Source: Macropodus opercularis (taxonomy: Eukaryota; Chordata; Actinopteri; Anabantiformes; Osphronemidae). From it: DNA of 64,000 bases. Below the pieces are notes generated by a model that saw only the letters and a program-made list of their open reading frames with translations, had not been told where the DNA came from and did no database searches. Made by a program: the position numbers and the translations under genes. Each line of letters opens with the position of its first letter. Position 1 is the first letter of the stretch. The DNA is taken from positions 13,587,001 to 13,651,000 of the forward strand of contig CM061104.1 of NCBI GenBank assembly GCA_030770545.1, in the 5' to 3' direction. Shown here in pieces: positions 47,630 through 61,061 of this stretch.

Positions 47630-50622
47630 ATGACTGCCCAGGAGGTACGTCTGTGCAGTCTCCTGCTGCGGGAGCACTTTGGGGATGTGGTGGAGAAAGT
47701 GGGAACCCACCTGCTCAAAAACGGAGCACAGAATTTAAGAGCCATCATTCATGAGACTGGTGTCTCACTGGACCTGGTACTGCTTCTGTTCTTACCTTTT
47801 CTATGCTTGTAATTGACCCTATTTTAACAAGTGGGTACATTATAGTACATTAAACAGAGCAGAGCTTACACAGACGTAAATGGAGAATCATGACTGTAAA
47901 CCCCTATCTAAATCCAGGTAAAGAAGTCTTTATGTGTGCTGGTGCAGCACGGTGCCTGTGTGTTCGGCTCACGCCGTAAAGGACCCGGGAACCCCACAGA
48001 GTATCTGACCAGTTATGATCGAATTCTGCAAATTCTGCGGTACCCGCGTTACATCTACACGGCCAAAACGCTGTACGGTGACACCGGAGAGCTAATCATA
48101 GAGGAGGTACTACAGAGAGGTCACATGACAATGAGCAGCATTGTTAAGACAGTTGCTGACCGCCTCACGCAGAATATGGAAGGTACTTATCTTGGTGTTT
48201 TTATCAACCAAAGACACAATACAAACAAACTTGTTTTGTCAGTCAAAAAAACAAATCCTGAAATCTTTACGATCCCATTATCTTTCCTTATATAAAATAC
48301 CTTTTCCAAGATCTATGCTCTTTTGCTGTTTCCTGTTGTTTTAGAGGGACGCAGCATGGATTACAATGAAGTGTCCACTGCCTTTTCGAAATTGGTGGAG
48401 ACTCATTTTCTTCAACGCTGCCCACCACAGGCAACTCAAGCCTCAGACAGTAGCACACCTGCTGTCCCTTCTGACCCTGTTAGTACCACCATGACTAAAC
48501 CAGAGAGCTTCCCAGACTGCTATAAAGTGCCTCATGTGACACTCACTGGACGAGGTAAACGCCCACATTCCAGTGAGGATGGAGAAGATCAAAGAAATGC
48601 AAAGAGGCCAAAGTTAGAGGTCAGAGGTTTCCACCTTAGTTAGTGCTGTGTTCAAAAAATATTTTTAAACTGTTTTCCTTTTTCTTTTGCTTAACACTTT
48701 CTGCCATTTGCATTCATATTTTTTTAGACACATGGTGATGAGGGGATTTACTGGCAGGTGAATTTTGAGAGGTTCCATCTTCACTTCCGGGACCAGGCCA
48801 TCATCAGTGCAGTAGCCAACAAACTGGACCAGGTATAATAGCCATCTGTCAATTACACCATTAAAACACTGGTTTTAATGCTGTCAGAACACACACACAT
48901 GTAAATCTTCAAAAACAGCGTGGTCACAATAACCCATCATTTTTCTACAACCCAGACTAGCAGTGAGATTGTGAGGACAATGCTGAGGATGAGTGAGGTG
49001 ATGACCTCGCCCACAGCTACCTGCACAAAGCCACTCTCAGCTAATGAGATCTTCAGGGCCCTCCCACCCAGCTACAACATTGCCAGACCCATCTTAGACC
49101 AGTACCTCACTCTGCTGGTAGACGATCCGGTATGATCTCCTCCAGGCACACATCGCATGCCTCACATTTCCATTCTTACATTTGATTGTGCAGAAAGATA
49201 TAGACATATTTGTGTTCTTTCATTTTCTAGATGGAGTTTGTAGGGAAAGCTGGTGAGAGTGGAGGAGGGATGTTTGTTGTCAGTATCCTTTTCAAGTTAG
49301 AGGTTTTCAGGGTTTTAGTTTTTTTTAAATTCATGAAGCCGACATTGTGGCTGTTTTTATTAACTCCTCTCTCAGATCTGCACAGAGCACTGGCCAATCT
49401 GGCTCGGGCAACAATTGAGTCTGTGGTTCAGGAGAAGTAAGTTATTGTATATACATGTGCTTTTCCTTACCTGAATATTATTATTAATTTATTTCTTTGT
49501 AATTTGCCTCCAGATTTGGCTCCAGATCAGCACGCATATTCCGTCTGTTGCTAAGGAAACGTCACCTGGAGCAGAAGCAGGTGGAAGATTTTGCTATGAT
49601 TCCAGCCAAGGAGGCTAAAGACATGCTTTATACACTGCTTTCAGAGAACCTGGTTCAGCTGCAGGTACAGTACAGGATTTGTTTCCTACAGACGTTGTAG
49701 GGTTTGGATTGAATGAGATTTTTCCCCTTGACTCCTAAGAGTTGCAAAAATTAACATTAATATTTTTCCAACTACTAACCTACTGTGCAAATACTGACCA
49801 CTGTGGTGACTTTCTGGAAGGCTGTTTTCACAAAATTATTGGATCCTCAAATAGCTGTTGAAAATGAATTAGCACAGTTTTTCAAGATACACGACTTAAA
49901 AGAAATATTCTCAAAATGCAACCACCAATTTGAACTTAATTTATTTATGCATTCACTATAAATAACTATTTTTATTGAATTTTTCAGGAAGTTCCAAAGA
50001 CTCCTGACTTTGCTCCTTCTCGCACCTTTTATCTTTACACCGTCAACCAACTTCCAACTGCAAGAATGCTGCTACAGAACTGCTACAAGGTGAAGTAATG
50101 AACATACATTATTCAAATGTGTTTATGCCGGTTTCAGTGTTTTGTTTTTTTAAGTTTCTGGTTTTTCCTTTGTGCAGACAGTGGCCAACCTCATCCAGAG
50201 ACGTCTGTTTGAGACCAAAGAGAGCAAGTGAGTGAGAATCATTTAAAATGCTATATCTCTGTGTTGTCTAGTGGAATGGTTGATATTTAGATATGTCTGA
50301 ATATCAGGCGTTTGCTGGAGAAATCCCAGCGAATTGAGGCGATCCTGGCATCTCTGCAGGCCAGTGGAGCAGAATCTGAACAACTGACCGAGGTCGAAGA
50401 GATGATCACCGCTCCTGAAAAACAACAACTGGATTTGTTACGACTTCATATCAACAAGTAGGAGATAAAACTAAACTGCAGTAGACGTTAGCCACTTCTT
50501 TGTTGTGCTGGTGTTCCTACTGCTCCTTTTCTTTTTCCTGCAGGTTAGATTCAGCAGAGAACCAGGTAGATGAAACCATCTTTCTTCTAGAGTCTTACAT
50601 CAACTCCACTGCCACATCGTGA
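47630..50622 (+). CDS. polr3c: DNA-directed RNA polymerase III subunit RPC3 (RPC62)
   Basis: Part of the RPC3-RPC6-RPC7 subcomplex that helps Pol III open promoters of tRNA and 5S genes. Exons: 47630-47776, 47918-48182, 48345-48619, 48728-48832, 48956-49129, 49231-49282, 49376-49436, 49514-49664, 49988-50089, 50178-50227, 50308-50457, 50544-50622; all in phase, 536 residues (human 534). The start ATG is at the first base of the exon after TTTTTGCAG, giving MTAQEVRLCSLLL, as in human (MTQAEIKLCSLLL). Winged-helix segments include LRYPRYIYTAKTLYGDTGEL and SSEIVRTMLRMSEV; the QKQVEDFAMIPAKEAKDML helix and the C-terminal VDETIFLLESYI coiled coil are clear. A basic, charged insert (KRPHSSEDGEDQRNAKRPK) matches the human nuclear-signal region. 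Poly(A) signal at 50739-50744. Confidence 0.97.
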
Positions 50623-50738
50623 AGTCAAGTCAGACGCTTCAGTGATTCAACACACCCGTAGTACTTATGTTTTTGTGTGAGCGTTAATGAAAGCCATCAA
50701 GTAGGACAGCTCAGTTTTATAAGTGTCAGTTTGGAGTA

Positions 50739-50744
50739 AATAAA
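50739..50744 (+). terminator. polr3c poly(A) signal
   Basis: AATAAA, 117 bases after the stop. Minus-strand AATAAA signals for itga10 lie at 50778-50773, 50833-50828 and 50947-50942, so the two genes end tail-to-tail. Confidence 0.7.
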
Positions 50745-50772
50745 ACCTGAATAGATAGTTTTTTTCCTTGTT

Positions 50773-51174
50773 TTTATTGCATCAACAAATGAATACACCG
50801 AGTACAAGAATGCATCTTTTCAACTCTTTTATTTTCTTTACAGAACAAACTGTACGACAAACACAGGGCAAAGTGATGGTTTGAAATGTAAAACCTTGAA
50901 GATGTCTGTATATTAAATAAAAGTACTGTGGTTTAATACACTTTATTTACTTAAAATTAGAAAAGGAATATTTACATAAGTGCTCCAGACCCTAGAAATA
51001 GTGGGTAGTGCATTTCTGTGCGACTCTTCTGATGCCCTTTTTGGTCCTAGAGGTCTCTGTTGCGTCTGTGTCTCAAGTCCTGTCCCAGGTCCAGGTCTGT
51101 TCCTTGGCAGTGGACTCGTCTGGTCTGCTAGTCCTCATGGGAAGGGACCACTGTAGCGGCAGCAAAAGCTGAGC
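50773..51174 (-). other. itga10 3' UTR
   Basis: Minus-strand sequence after the itga10 stop (51177-51175), with three candidate AATAAA signals. No coding sequence. Confidence 0.5.
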
Positions 51175-54100
51175 TCAGTCCTCGTGGTTTTCATCCTCTG
51201 ATCTGTGTTTGCGTGTGAAGAACCCAAGCTGCAGAAAGGTGGGATAGATGTTTTACACATTTCTCTTATGTTTCTGAGGAAATTGGCCAAGTGTGAACAA
51301 ACAGTACCTTCCACAGTATGAAAATGATAAGGGCAAGGAGCAGTAAACCTCCAATAATGCTACCAATGAGGATCCAGAGTGAAATAGGAATAGTTCGGCC
51401 CTTGAGAACCTCTAGTACAGTCTACAGAAAAACAGATGTGAGGAGAAATTAGAGAAAGTAAACTCTGCTCCCATTCTGCCACTGCCAATCTTGTGGTCTT
51501 ACCTCCCTCCATACTGTCCCTGAGCCCAGAGTGATGAGGTTAGTCTCCTGAGCTGTGAGGCGATAGGCACCTATTATCCTCGCTGACTTATATTTGGCCT
51601 ACAGAAAAACACACAGAGGTGATGACCAATGTTTTTGTCACATAGCTGAAGGAATGAACTGAAACAATTTCTGTGAGTGTTTCTCACTTACTTTTCTAAA
51701 AAAATCATCATGGACTCTGCGGCTGACACGGACGACCGCAGCCTGTCCTCTCAGAAGCTGCTGGACTTCGCAAACAACCTCAGTGCACCATGACCTGCTG
51801 CAGTTCTACGCATGCAGACGTAAACACAGTAGACAGCGCATTAACATCTATGCTAATGCCGGACACTGTCTGGTATGTGCTGCGCTGCCTGGAGCCTCAC
51901 CAGCACGTCAATGTGCATCATGTCTTCAGGATGGAAGGGGCGCACATCTCTCTGCCTGGCCTTCAGCTGGCGCAGGTCACTCAGCACGCTGCAGTTCACG
52001 CCCGTGGCCTGTGAGGCAATTTAAATATGTCAGATGGGATTTAAATAAAGACACGAAATGCAGAGACACACACACAACTCACATTGTAAGAGAAAACCTC
52101 AGTGACAGTCATGAAGACACTGTCTCCTGCAGCCACAGAAGGCAGATGTAGTCTCAGCTCCAGATTACTCACAGAGTAACAACCCAGGTTCTGCAGCTAC
52201 AAACGCATACAATACACATTTGGTCATTCCTTAAATTGGATTGACTCACTTGAAATCATTTTTACAGTGAGCACGTGAGCCATAGCTTTACCCTGAGGTG
52301 TGTGTAGAACTCTGGTCCCAGTGCCTCTGACACTGTCCGACTCGGGTGGACCTCATATCGGTTCAAATTAGAGTCACTGCAAAGTGTTAGTAAAGTTAGT
52401 TCTGGTACACATGAAAACAATGAAAGCAACAAAAGAGTACAGACACATACCTGCTAACAAACAGGTCTGGCTCATACTGAACAAAGGTCTGCAACTGAAC
52501 GCTGTTGTCGCCTAAAGTGGCCTCTCTTTCCACACTGTCACTAGAACAAACAGAGGGTGGTATGAAGCCTCAGAACAGACATTTTCTACCTGACAGGAGG
52601 TGTTTCACACTCCCCCCCGCCCCCCTCCCCCCGTGATCTACCTTGCAGCACTGAGCTTCATCTGGACTCGACTGTGCAGAGTTGTGCAGCTGAACTCAAA
52701 CTCCAGCATGAAGTTGACCTGCAAACAATGAATTTTGAAGTGACGCATTTCACCTGGAGGAAGCGTGAGCGGGGCGAGTCGAGAGCGCTGAGGCTTTTTT
52801 CCTTGGCAGGGACGTACCTTTGACTGGGAGCGAAATACCGGATAGCTGACGTTACACGAGTGGCTGTTGGCGCCTAGAGCTGTACACTCAATCTTTAAGT
52901 GGGCTTCCTCCTACAGTACGTGAAAGGACAGGGGTTGCATTAGTGTGTTGCACATGGCTGTTGGTGTGTCGGCAGCTGGGTGTGTGGATTACCCTAATGC
53001 TTAAACTGGAGAAGTGGAGGTTGCGTGAGTAGTGCAGCGTCAGGCTGGTGTTGTAGGCGTTTTCCAGTCTGTTCTGGAGCTGCACCTCCACTGCCAGACG
53101 CCTACGAGGGCTGCGAATCACATAAGGCTTCTGTCTGTGGGGACGACACAATGAGAATTCACTTGGACGGAACTGACTCGATTTTGGGTCTTGTTACGCT
53201 GAGATGGAAGGAAAGAAGGACTGAGCATTGTCTTAGAGTCGTACTTTGTCCCAGAGATGTCCACACGAGCCTGCAGCACCAGATCTGTAGTGCACACATC
53301 ATCCTCGCCACAGTCTTTAAAGAACGGGATCTAGACAGGACACGGTGTTATGGAAGGAAATGAGACCAAATACCAGACCTAATAATGATACTGAACAGTC
53401 AATACTGCGCCACATACAGATTTTTTGACCATGGCTGGCCAGCCTTCATCCAACACTGGGCCGCTCTCTGTGTTGTTGACCCTGAACTGCAGTGAGAAGC
53501 TGATTGGACGGATGTAATCTGCTGTGTCCTAAGGCAAAGACCCAAACAAATGTTGAGTAACTCCGCTCGCTTCTGTCCTCTGTGTACGCATGGTTGGAGG
53601 TGCGTCCATGGGACCGGTGCTCTTACGTAGACATGGAAGGGCAGCTTGTAGCAGAGCGTTTGCCGCGTGCGAACCTGGACGGCCAGCTGAGTCTGACGGT
53701 GGGAGCTGTCGTCAAACAAGGCGCGTGCAGACAGCTTTCTGTCATCCAACATGGCCGACACCCACAGATCTGACGAGGACGCAGGAAAGTAGCGGTGAGT
53801 GGCTGGTTGAGGGACAACACAGACGGGACTAGAGAGGGTGCGATGTCATACCAAAGCTAATGCTGTGTGATCCAGGGGAGCGGGACACAGCTGTGAAGCA
53901 GGCAGTGGCGTTGAGACAGGCTGATTCCCGGGCTCCCCTCTGGCACGTCTTCTGGATGACATTGATGGAGTGCGGCTGGAAGGACAGACTCACATTGATC
54001 TGGACTATGCTCCGGGAGCTGGAGATTAAAGAGGATGATATAGACAGGTTTTCATTTTGGTTGATGACTTTATGTGGTTACAGGTTTTTATCATGTCCTA

Positions 54101-57100
54101 GTGCTTGTAGCTGTTTGTACTGGGCCTTATGTTTCACTCTTCATCGCCGTGTACCCACCTGAGCAGTACAGCGCTGCCCAGAGCTCCCACTGCCAAATCC
54201 ACTAGCTTATCTCCATCCAAGTCCAACCGAGCACTAACACTGCGGCCAAAGTACTGCAGAGAGGGTGAAAGCGATGTGCCTGGAATACGCTGCATGGATG
54301 AGAGAGGCAAAAACAGTTTTCAGCTGGACTGAAATGCCTCAGAGAGCCTGCCGCTGTAAAAGGACAGGTACCTGTTTATACATGTGGGTGATGTAAATGC
54401 CGTGACCATGGTAAACATAGACGGCCCCCCTGTGTTCATCCTCTAACGGGGCTCCGACCAGCAGGTCAGTGAATCCATCATGGTTGAGGTCTGGAGCAGC
54501 TGCCAGTGCATAACCAAACCTGGCGTCCTGGGACTTTTCCTCTGACTTCAGCGTACCATTAGACACAAACACCTCCTCCTGAGCAGGGGCGAGACACAGA
54601 TACTAACATCCATCTTTTTAAGAAAGCGTTAGAACCCGTCCTGACAAGAAACTGGTCAACGCTGTGTTTTGGCACAATCTTACCCCACTGAGAGTGTAGA
54701 TGTAAACTCTACCAGCCTCCTTGTTTCCTGAGCCCAAGTACATTGGAGCAGCAACCAGAAGGACATCAGTGATGCCATCCTGGTCGATGTCCAGCCCACA
54801 CACCTCACTCCCATAATAAGATCCAATCTGCAGAGAGGAACATGTTGTCTGAGCTTTCTGCCTGTAGGGGGAGTCCTTGCTGTAACAAATGAGGCGTCTG
54901 TTTTCTGCTCACAAGCCGTGAGAGAGAAAGTACCTGTTCTCCATTCAGGGCCTGTACAATGTTGACATCACCTTCATCACTGAGCTCAAATAAGATGACT
55001 TTGCCTTTGTGTTTGAAGCGAGGCGCTCCGGCTACATAGAGCCTCCTCCAGTCACCAACTACCACAGACGACACTGTGTAACCTGAAAACACATACGTAC
55101 AAATCATTCACAAATAGTAATAAATAAACATCATACTTGTTGTTTTTTCACTCCTGAGCTTCTATTTTTTTTGTTCTGTTTACAAAGAAACTGGTGTCGG
55201 TGATCACTTATTTTTAGTTATTATTGATTTGTCATCATGTTACACATTTAAGTCGCTGGGAGTGTGGTTGGGAGTGAAAACCGCTGCCATGATGTGTTTA
55301 TATGTTGATGGAAATAAAAACAGTGCACTGCAAGTTATGTTTTAATAAAATGGAGCTGAAGGCCACACGGTACATTATTTTGGATTACTGTAGCCGCAAC
55401 AATCAGGAGCCTCAGGGAGACTGTTTGTAATATGGATACTGATGCTTACATATTTTATCTTATGTTACATGAATGCACCGCCCTAGAACGAGCTCTAGAG
55501 ATCACTCCACACAACGCCATGCGGTGATCTGTGAGACTAACACGTCTTTGACAGCCATGTTTAGTAACGCAAGAGAGTGGTACCTAAATAAGCAGCGTGA
55601 TTTTTCAGCTCCAGTGGAAACTCGCTTTCAAAAGCTTCTCTGGGCGGCACGATTCTCCCACTGGTCCCTTCCTTGAGCACTCCACCATCCCAGTCGTAGG
55701 CACCAACCATCCCAAACAAAATGCCATCCTGAAGGACAAAGAAGGACTCAGTCCACAAATGCACACACGCCACACAGACGGAGAAAACCATAGGCTCAGC
55801 TTACGTCCAGTGTGTGTGTGGAGAAGCCGATTTGAGACATCTCCATGTGGAAGGAGCTCTCGTTGTAGCCCAGAGTGCCTGCGGGTGAACAGAGACAAGT
55901 CAGCGCTCAACTTCATCACGTTCCTTTGACTTTCTCCTTCTTTCCTTTCCTCCACCCTTCCTTCCTCTCCCTCTCAGTGCCTCATCTGGAAGGCATCATT
56001 AGCCCTCTCACTCACCCTGAAGACCACAGGTGGCGTCCCCACCCTTTCCTTTCCTCACGTCCCTTCCTCTCTGGTTTCCTAAACTTCAAAAGGTGGCATC
56101 ACTTTTCTTCAGATTTCCTCTAATTTCCCCCCAACTGCTGTGCCTGCACTCCTTTACCTTCCTTGCTGCCTCTCTCTGTCTCTGGAGGGCTGCTGTTTAT
56201 TTTCAAGTCCAGTCCTCATCATTCTATTTCTTTCTTTAAGTCTTTAAATTGTTTATTTTTTCTTATACTGCTCAACAAAAAAGTCCCGATTAATTTGACA
56301 ATGCAAAAGGAATGTTAGAGCTCATCATGTTGCCCAATAACAGCTGGGATAACAGTCTGTATATAACAGCTGGGATAACTAGTCAAGTGGTTGTTTCATC
56401 CATTTCTACAATCACACACCTTCCAGAGTAAAGATCCGGTCTCCCAGGGCATCCACAATGTCATTGAGCGCAGCTTCATCGGTCACATTGAAAAAATATT
56501 TATCGTCTGGATCACTAGCAATATACTTGATCTCGTTAATGAAGGTTTCAGGGTCCTGCTGCCGGCGGATGTAATGACCCAAAACCTGGAGAGCAGCGTG
56601 AGAAAAGGGAGAAGAAAAAAAGCATTTAAGACAAAATGAATAAGCAGATAACGCAAAACGCAATAAAACATGGAGGGATCAAGTTGGAAGCAGATGAAGT
56701 TGGCGAAAGTGAGAAAAACTGAGAGAATAAACAGACACTTTGGCAGGAATGAGTGTAATTACTTCTCAATGTATCAGGGGGCAGGGAAGAGAGAAAGACA
56801 CAGTATATAGTTAGAGGTTCAACACGGTTCCCATGAACCACGCAAGTAATCTAGAACTTCTACCGTGGAGACAAACACACTTTATCACTGTGTGTAATTC
56901 ACCAAGTAGTGACACCTTAAGGCTAAGAAATGTAACGAGTAAGAAAAAAACAAACATCTGGGAAAAGGGCAGCCACCAGAGGAAAAGCAGAGCACGGGCG
57001 TATGGGAGGTGAAGAGATGACTGATGCAGAGGACGCACTGCAGCAGCAGTGGCCTATGGCTTAACGCCTGAAGTACAAATGAGAAAATTCCAGGAGAAAC

Positions 57101-60100
57101 CAAACCCAAGAATCTCCCCCTGTGCCTGGGGCTGCCAAGCAAACTAAGGAAATCCTCTGTTTGTGAAGGGCAGGAGAGGGGTATAGCAACGTGCAATGTG
57201 AACAGGGGCCACGTTTGAATATGTGCCGAAATAAGAATCAGAAAGGAGACAACTGTTAAAATGTACGGTGGGGAGCTTTTCCAGGTTTCAGCGGTTTGGC
57301 TACTGTACCTGGCTGAGCATAAACCTCTCTCTCGCTCTACAAACACACACTTGTAGCTCCCGACCTGCCCTAATGTATAAAACACAGTCTGCAGTGACCG
57401 TGCGCTTGTTTTTAGAGCCCCGTCCTCCCTCATGAGCCATTTATACAGCACAGCCTACACAGTGAGCTACATCAAACTAAAGCAGTCCTCAGCCGTCATC
57501 ATCCTGTTTCCCTCATCTGTTTGTGTTTGTATCTCTAACGCTGTGCCTACAGTTGTCTATGGCTTTGCATCTGGATAAGTATCTCAAAACATTATATTAC
57601 AATATTGGGGATGGGGATCTCAGGTAGTACAGTGATTCTCTTCTCTCTATGATCATAACAACCCATTTTGTACCTTTAGCCTCTACCTGTTTACACTGAG
57701 ATGGTCAAGATGTGGACATCAGCAGTTCCACCCCTGTGTGGTGTTATTTTAAGGAGTCAGGTCCCACACACACACTTTTAGCCACTTCGCTAGGCAGATC
57801 CCACATTGTGAGCTGGCTTTGGTTTGCAGTTTTAGTGCTGAGTAAAATAATGAATACTGTGCAAAATATGTTATAGTAAAAGTTGTTAATTCATTTCAGC
57901 ACCAAGATCTATTTCAAATACACAGGACTGTGGCTAATTTCAGATTAATAATTTTATTGATTTATGAATTAATCTGTGTAAAATGACACCATTACGTTAT
58001 TGCTGCTTTGACGGCAGGGCTAATTTATTTCTTCATAAATGTTTTCAACTAGTTGTTGATGATGGGGTCACCTAACGACTGGTGGCCTCTCACTACGCAC
58101 TGGGTTGTGTAGCCTCAGACTACACTGTGTCCCTGATGACATCTGTCCGACACCATAAACTTCATTTATATGACTTTCTTCTTAATTCAGTAGCAGTAAT
58201 GTTGTGTTTTTTACTATTTATAGTTGCCACATAACTACAAACATCTGATATATTCATATTTCTACAGCAGCACTGTGCCACCCGTCTTCCATGTTGGCTC
58301 ACATCCTCCTCAGCTGTGGTTCCAGTGGAATCTGACGCTTCCCCAGCTTCTCTTGTGGGACAGGGAGGGGTCTGCAGTTGGTGCTGCTACCAGAGTCTGT
58401 CTGCCCCACTGACACTAAAACCGTGCCGCCACTCCGTGAGTTTCTATGTGATGACAGAGTCGGGCAGGGCTGGAAAGGCACAGTTTTTGTTCCCACTTGA
58501 CTATTTTAGTGCACCCAAGAGGTTGATTTGGCCGATTGGAGATGTTATTTTTGGGGCAGTGGCAGAGCTATTGTGTGGTCGTCTGAGGGTGTGCAGTGTG
58601 TGGTCAGCACATCCCTTCCACACATTGTGCAAGGAATCTTATGGATGCTCTACACACCCCACTGACCTAGTGTAGGTTTGATGTTTGTGTGTTCCCCACA
58701 GTAGACAAGAAAATCCTTATAACAACGCACAATAAAATGATTCATGTACACATTTTATATGGATTTTGATTTTATTAGAGTAGCAGCTCCCCCACAGACG
58801 CATCGGGATTGAATGGCATTTACTCACAGCGATGGCGTATCTGGTGATGTTTCTGTTCTCACACTCCTGCAGCGCGTCTTGTAGCTCCTCTCCATCGTGT
58901 GACTCTCCGTCCGTCACTACGATCATCACCTTGGTGGCGCCCTCCCTCGCTCCACGCTCAACACTGAACGCCTCTGTGCTACAAAGAAAGAAAGGGTGAA
59001 ATAGATTGAATATGTTATTGTTAGTGAAAATCCTGCTGAACTGTACATGATTTTAGACAGAGGGAAATGGTGTTTCTCTAAAAAATAAGAAGCCAAAAAA
59101 ACAACGAGTGACTGGATCTTTATCGTTAGGTGGGATGTAACTGGACATCTTTCACAAGGATGTCGACTTACAACTATGCAAGTCAAGGCTGAGACAGCAT
59201 TAGCTGTCAGTTTAGTCATGTTGGTCGCTGAACGCAGCAACCGCATCTATGCATTTCCGTCCGGTTGTGCCATAATACAGAGAAGAAACTTAAAAGATAA
59301 ACATGCACGAACAGACCAAAACCACACCCTGTTTGTCTGTAGCAAACCTTCTCTCAGTGGGACCTGTTTAAAACCTCAGACCAACACACACGCACGCACA
59401 CAGTGGGGAGAGTAGTCACTGCTAGAGAACGCCGTCATTTTCAGGCCTAACGCTCGCCCTTGCCTAAATATAACTTAACTGTGGTCAGCTGCAAGAAGTT
59501 AAAAACAACCGTTTGCCCTATGCAGTCTGAAAATCACAGAGACTGCAGAGAAAGAGAGTAGAAAACGAAAAAGAGAAGAGTTAAAAGTTAAAGTAAAAGA
59601 GAGACGAGTAAATGGCCAGACACTAGGAAAGAACGAAACAATAAAGAGGAATAAAAAGTCAAATTAAATGAACTGAAAAAGTGATGAAAGACAGTGAAGT
59701 AAAACCATAAAACATGCTAGTACTATAAAGTTGAAATGCAGCTCTAATGTGGTATAATAATGGCTCTAAAGACCCTTTGAGGTATATAATAAAAAATAAA
59801 GAGATGAGAAAAAGAAACAAGGAGAAAGGAGGGAAGTAGAGGAGAGAAAACAGATCATGAAATCATGAGACGGAAGAAAAGAAGAACAAAAGCAAATAGG
59901 ACACAGCACAGAACGAAGGGTAGAAACAAGAAGATGGGAACGATGGAAGGAGATGAAAGAAGAGAGAAAGTGAGTGGAGCTAATTGGGAGGCCTGGTTGC
60001 ATTTACAACCCGTTTTATGGAGTCGCAGTAGTGTGGTAATGACACGACGCAGCGGTCGGAGTGTGTACTTTAGCGTGCATGTGAGGGGTAAGCGAGAGCA

Positions 60101-61008
60101 TCTCAGACGGGTGGAGTAATGTAAAAATCAGTGGCTGAGTCAGTGCAGAGCTGCTTCAGAGTCTTAAAGTGACAGGTGGCGTCCAAGAGGGGAAGTCCAA
60201 GCAAAGCAGCAGAATTTAGCTTAGCAGCCAGAATGAAAACATTAAGGCTGTTATCATGTTGCAGCTAACGTTCAGTTTTAAGCCAGTTTCTTGTTTTGTG
60301 ACTCCTATGTGAGACTGCACTGGTCAACTTACACACGTCATTTAAAAAAGGCCCCGGAGAAAGATGTTTACTAGTTCAGCTCAGTGGTTGAGTTATGGGT
60401 GACGTTTAAATTCAGAACTTGGTCAGGGCGGAGGTCAGAGGTCAAAAATTCACAGGGTTAAAGTTCAGACTATGTGTTCAGTAAATGAATCTGCCATTTT
60501 TGTGGTACACATAATATTAATGCTTTGAAGTGTGTGATGTGAGTGTGACCCTCCGTCTGTAGATGTGAGCTGTGTCTGTGTGCGTGTTTTCACAGCTGCA
60601 GGAGGACTGCTTGGCAGACCGGGCTGGGTCGGGCCGTGCCACACCTGCAGCCATGCTGAGCCAGCAACTAGCTGCCCCAGCTCAGCTAATCTCACTGTTT
60701 TCCTGCCCCGTCGCTTCCCTGCTCGGTGCCAACGCTTTTGTTTGTGGTACCACATACGTTTCTCTAAACATACCTTGTGTTTTTAAACTGCTATTACCAG
60801 CTCCTGTACTGAAGCGACTACTGAGTACTGTGCCCACTATCACAGCAGAGAGCATGCAGCTGTGGTGTCTGGACTTCCCGTCACCCGTGTTTTAAGGCCG
60901 TTTTACTGGCTCCATTTTCCAGTCAGTTCTTTTCAACTACCTTTAAACATTTCTGCTAAACTTCCACTGTTACCTCGAAATGTGTAAGCAAACAGGAACT
61001 CTCCAATT

Positions 61009-61061
<53 letters not shown>

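Noticed and set aside
56270..56385. Short direct duplication of ATAACAGCTGGGATAAC near a TGCTCAACAAAAAAG stretch
   Set aside because: Two short copies only; too little to call a mobile element or a regulatory array.
56885..57451. 188-codon minus-strand ORF inside an itga10 intron
   Set aside because: No domain, composition or conserved motif; lies in a normal intron with good flanking splice sites. Length is compatible with chance.
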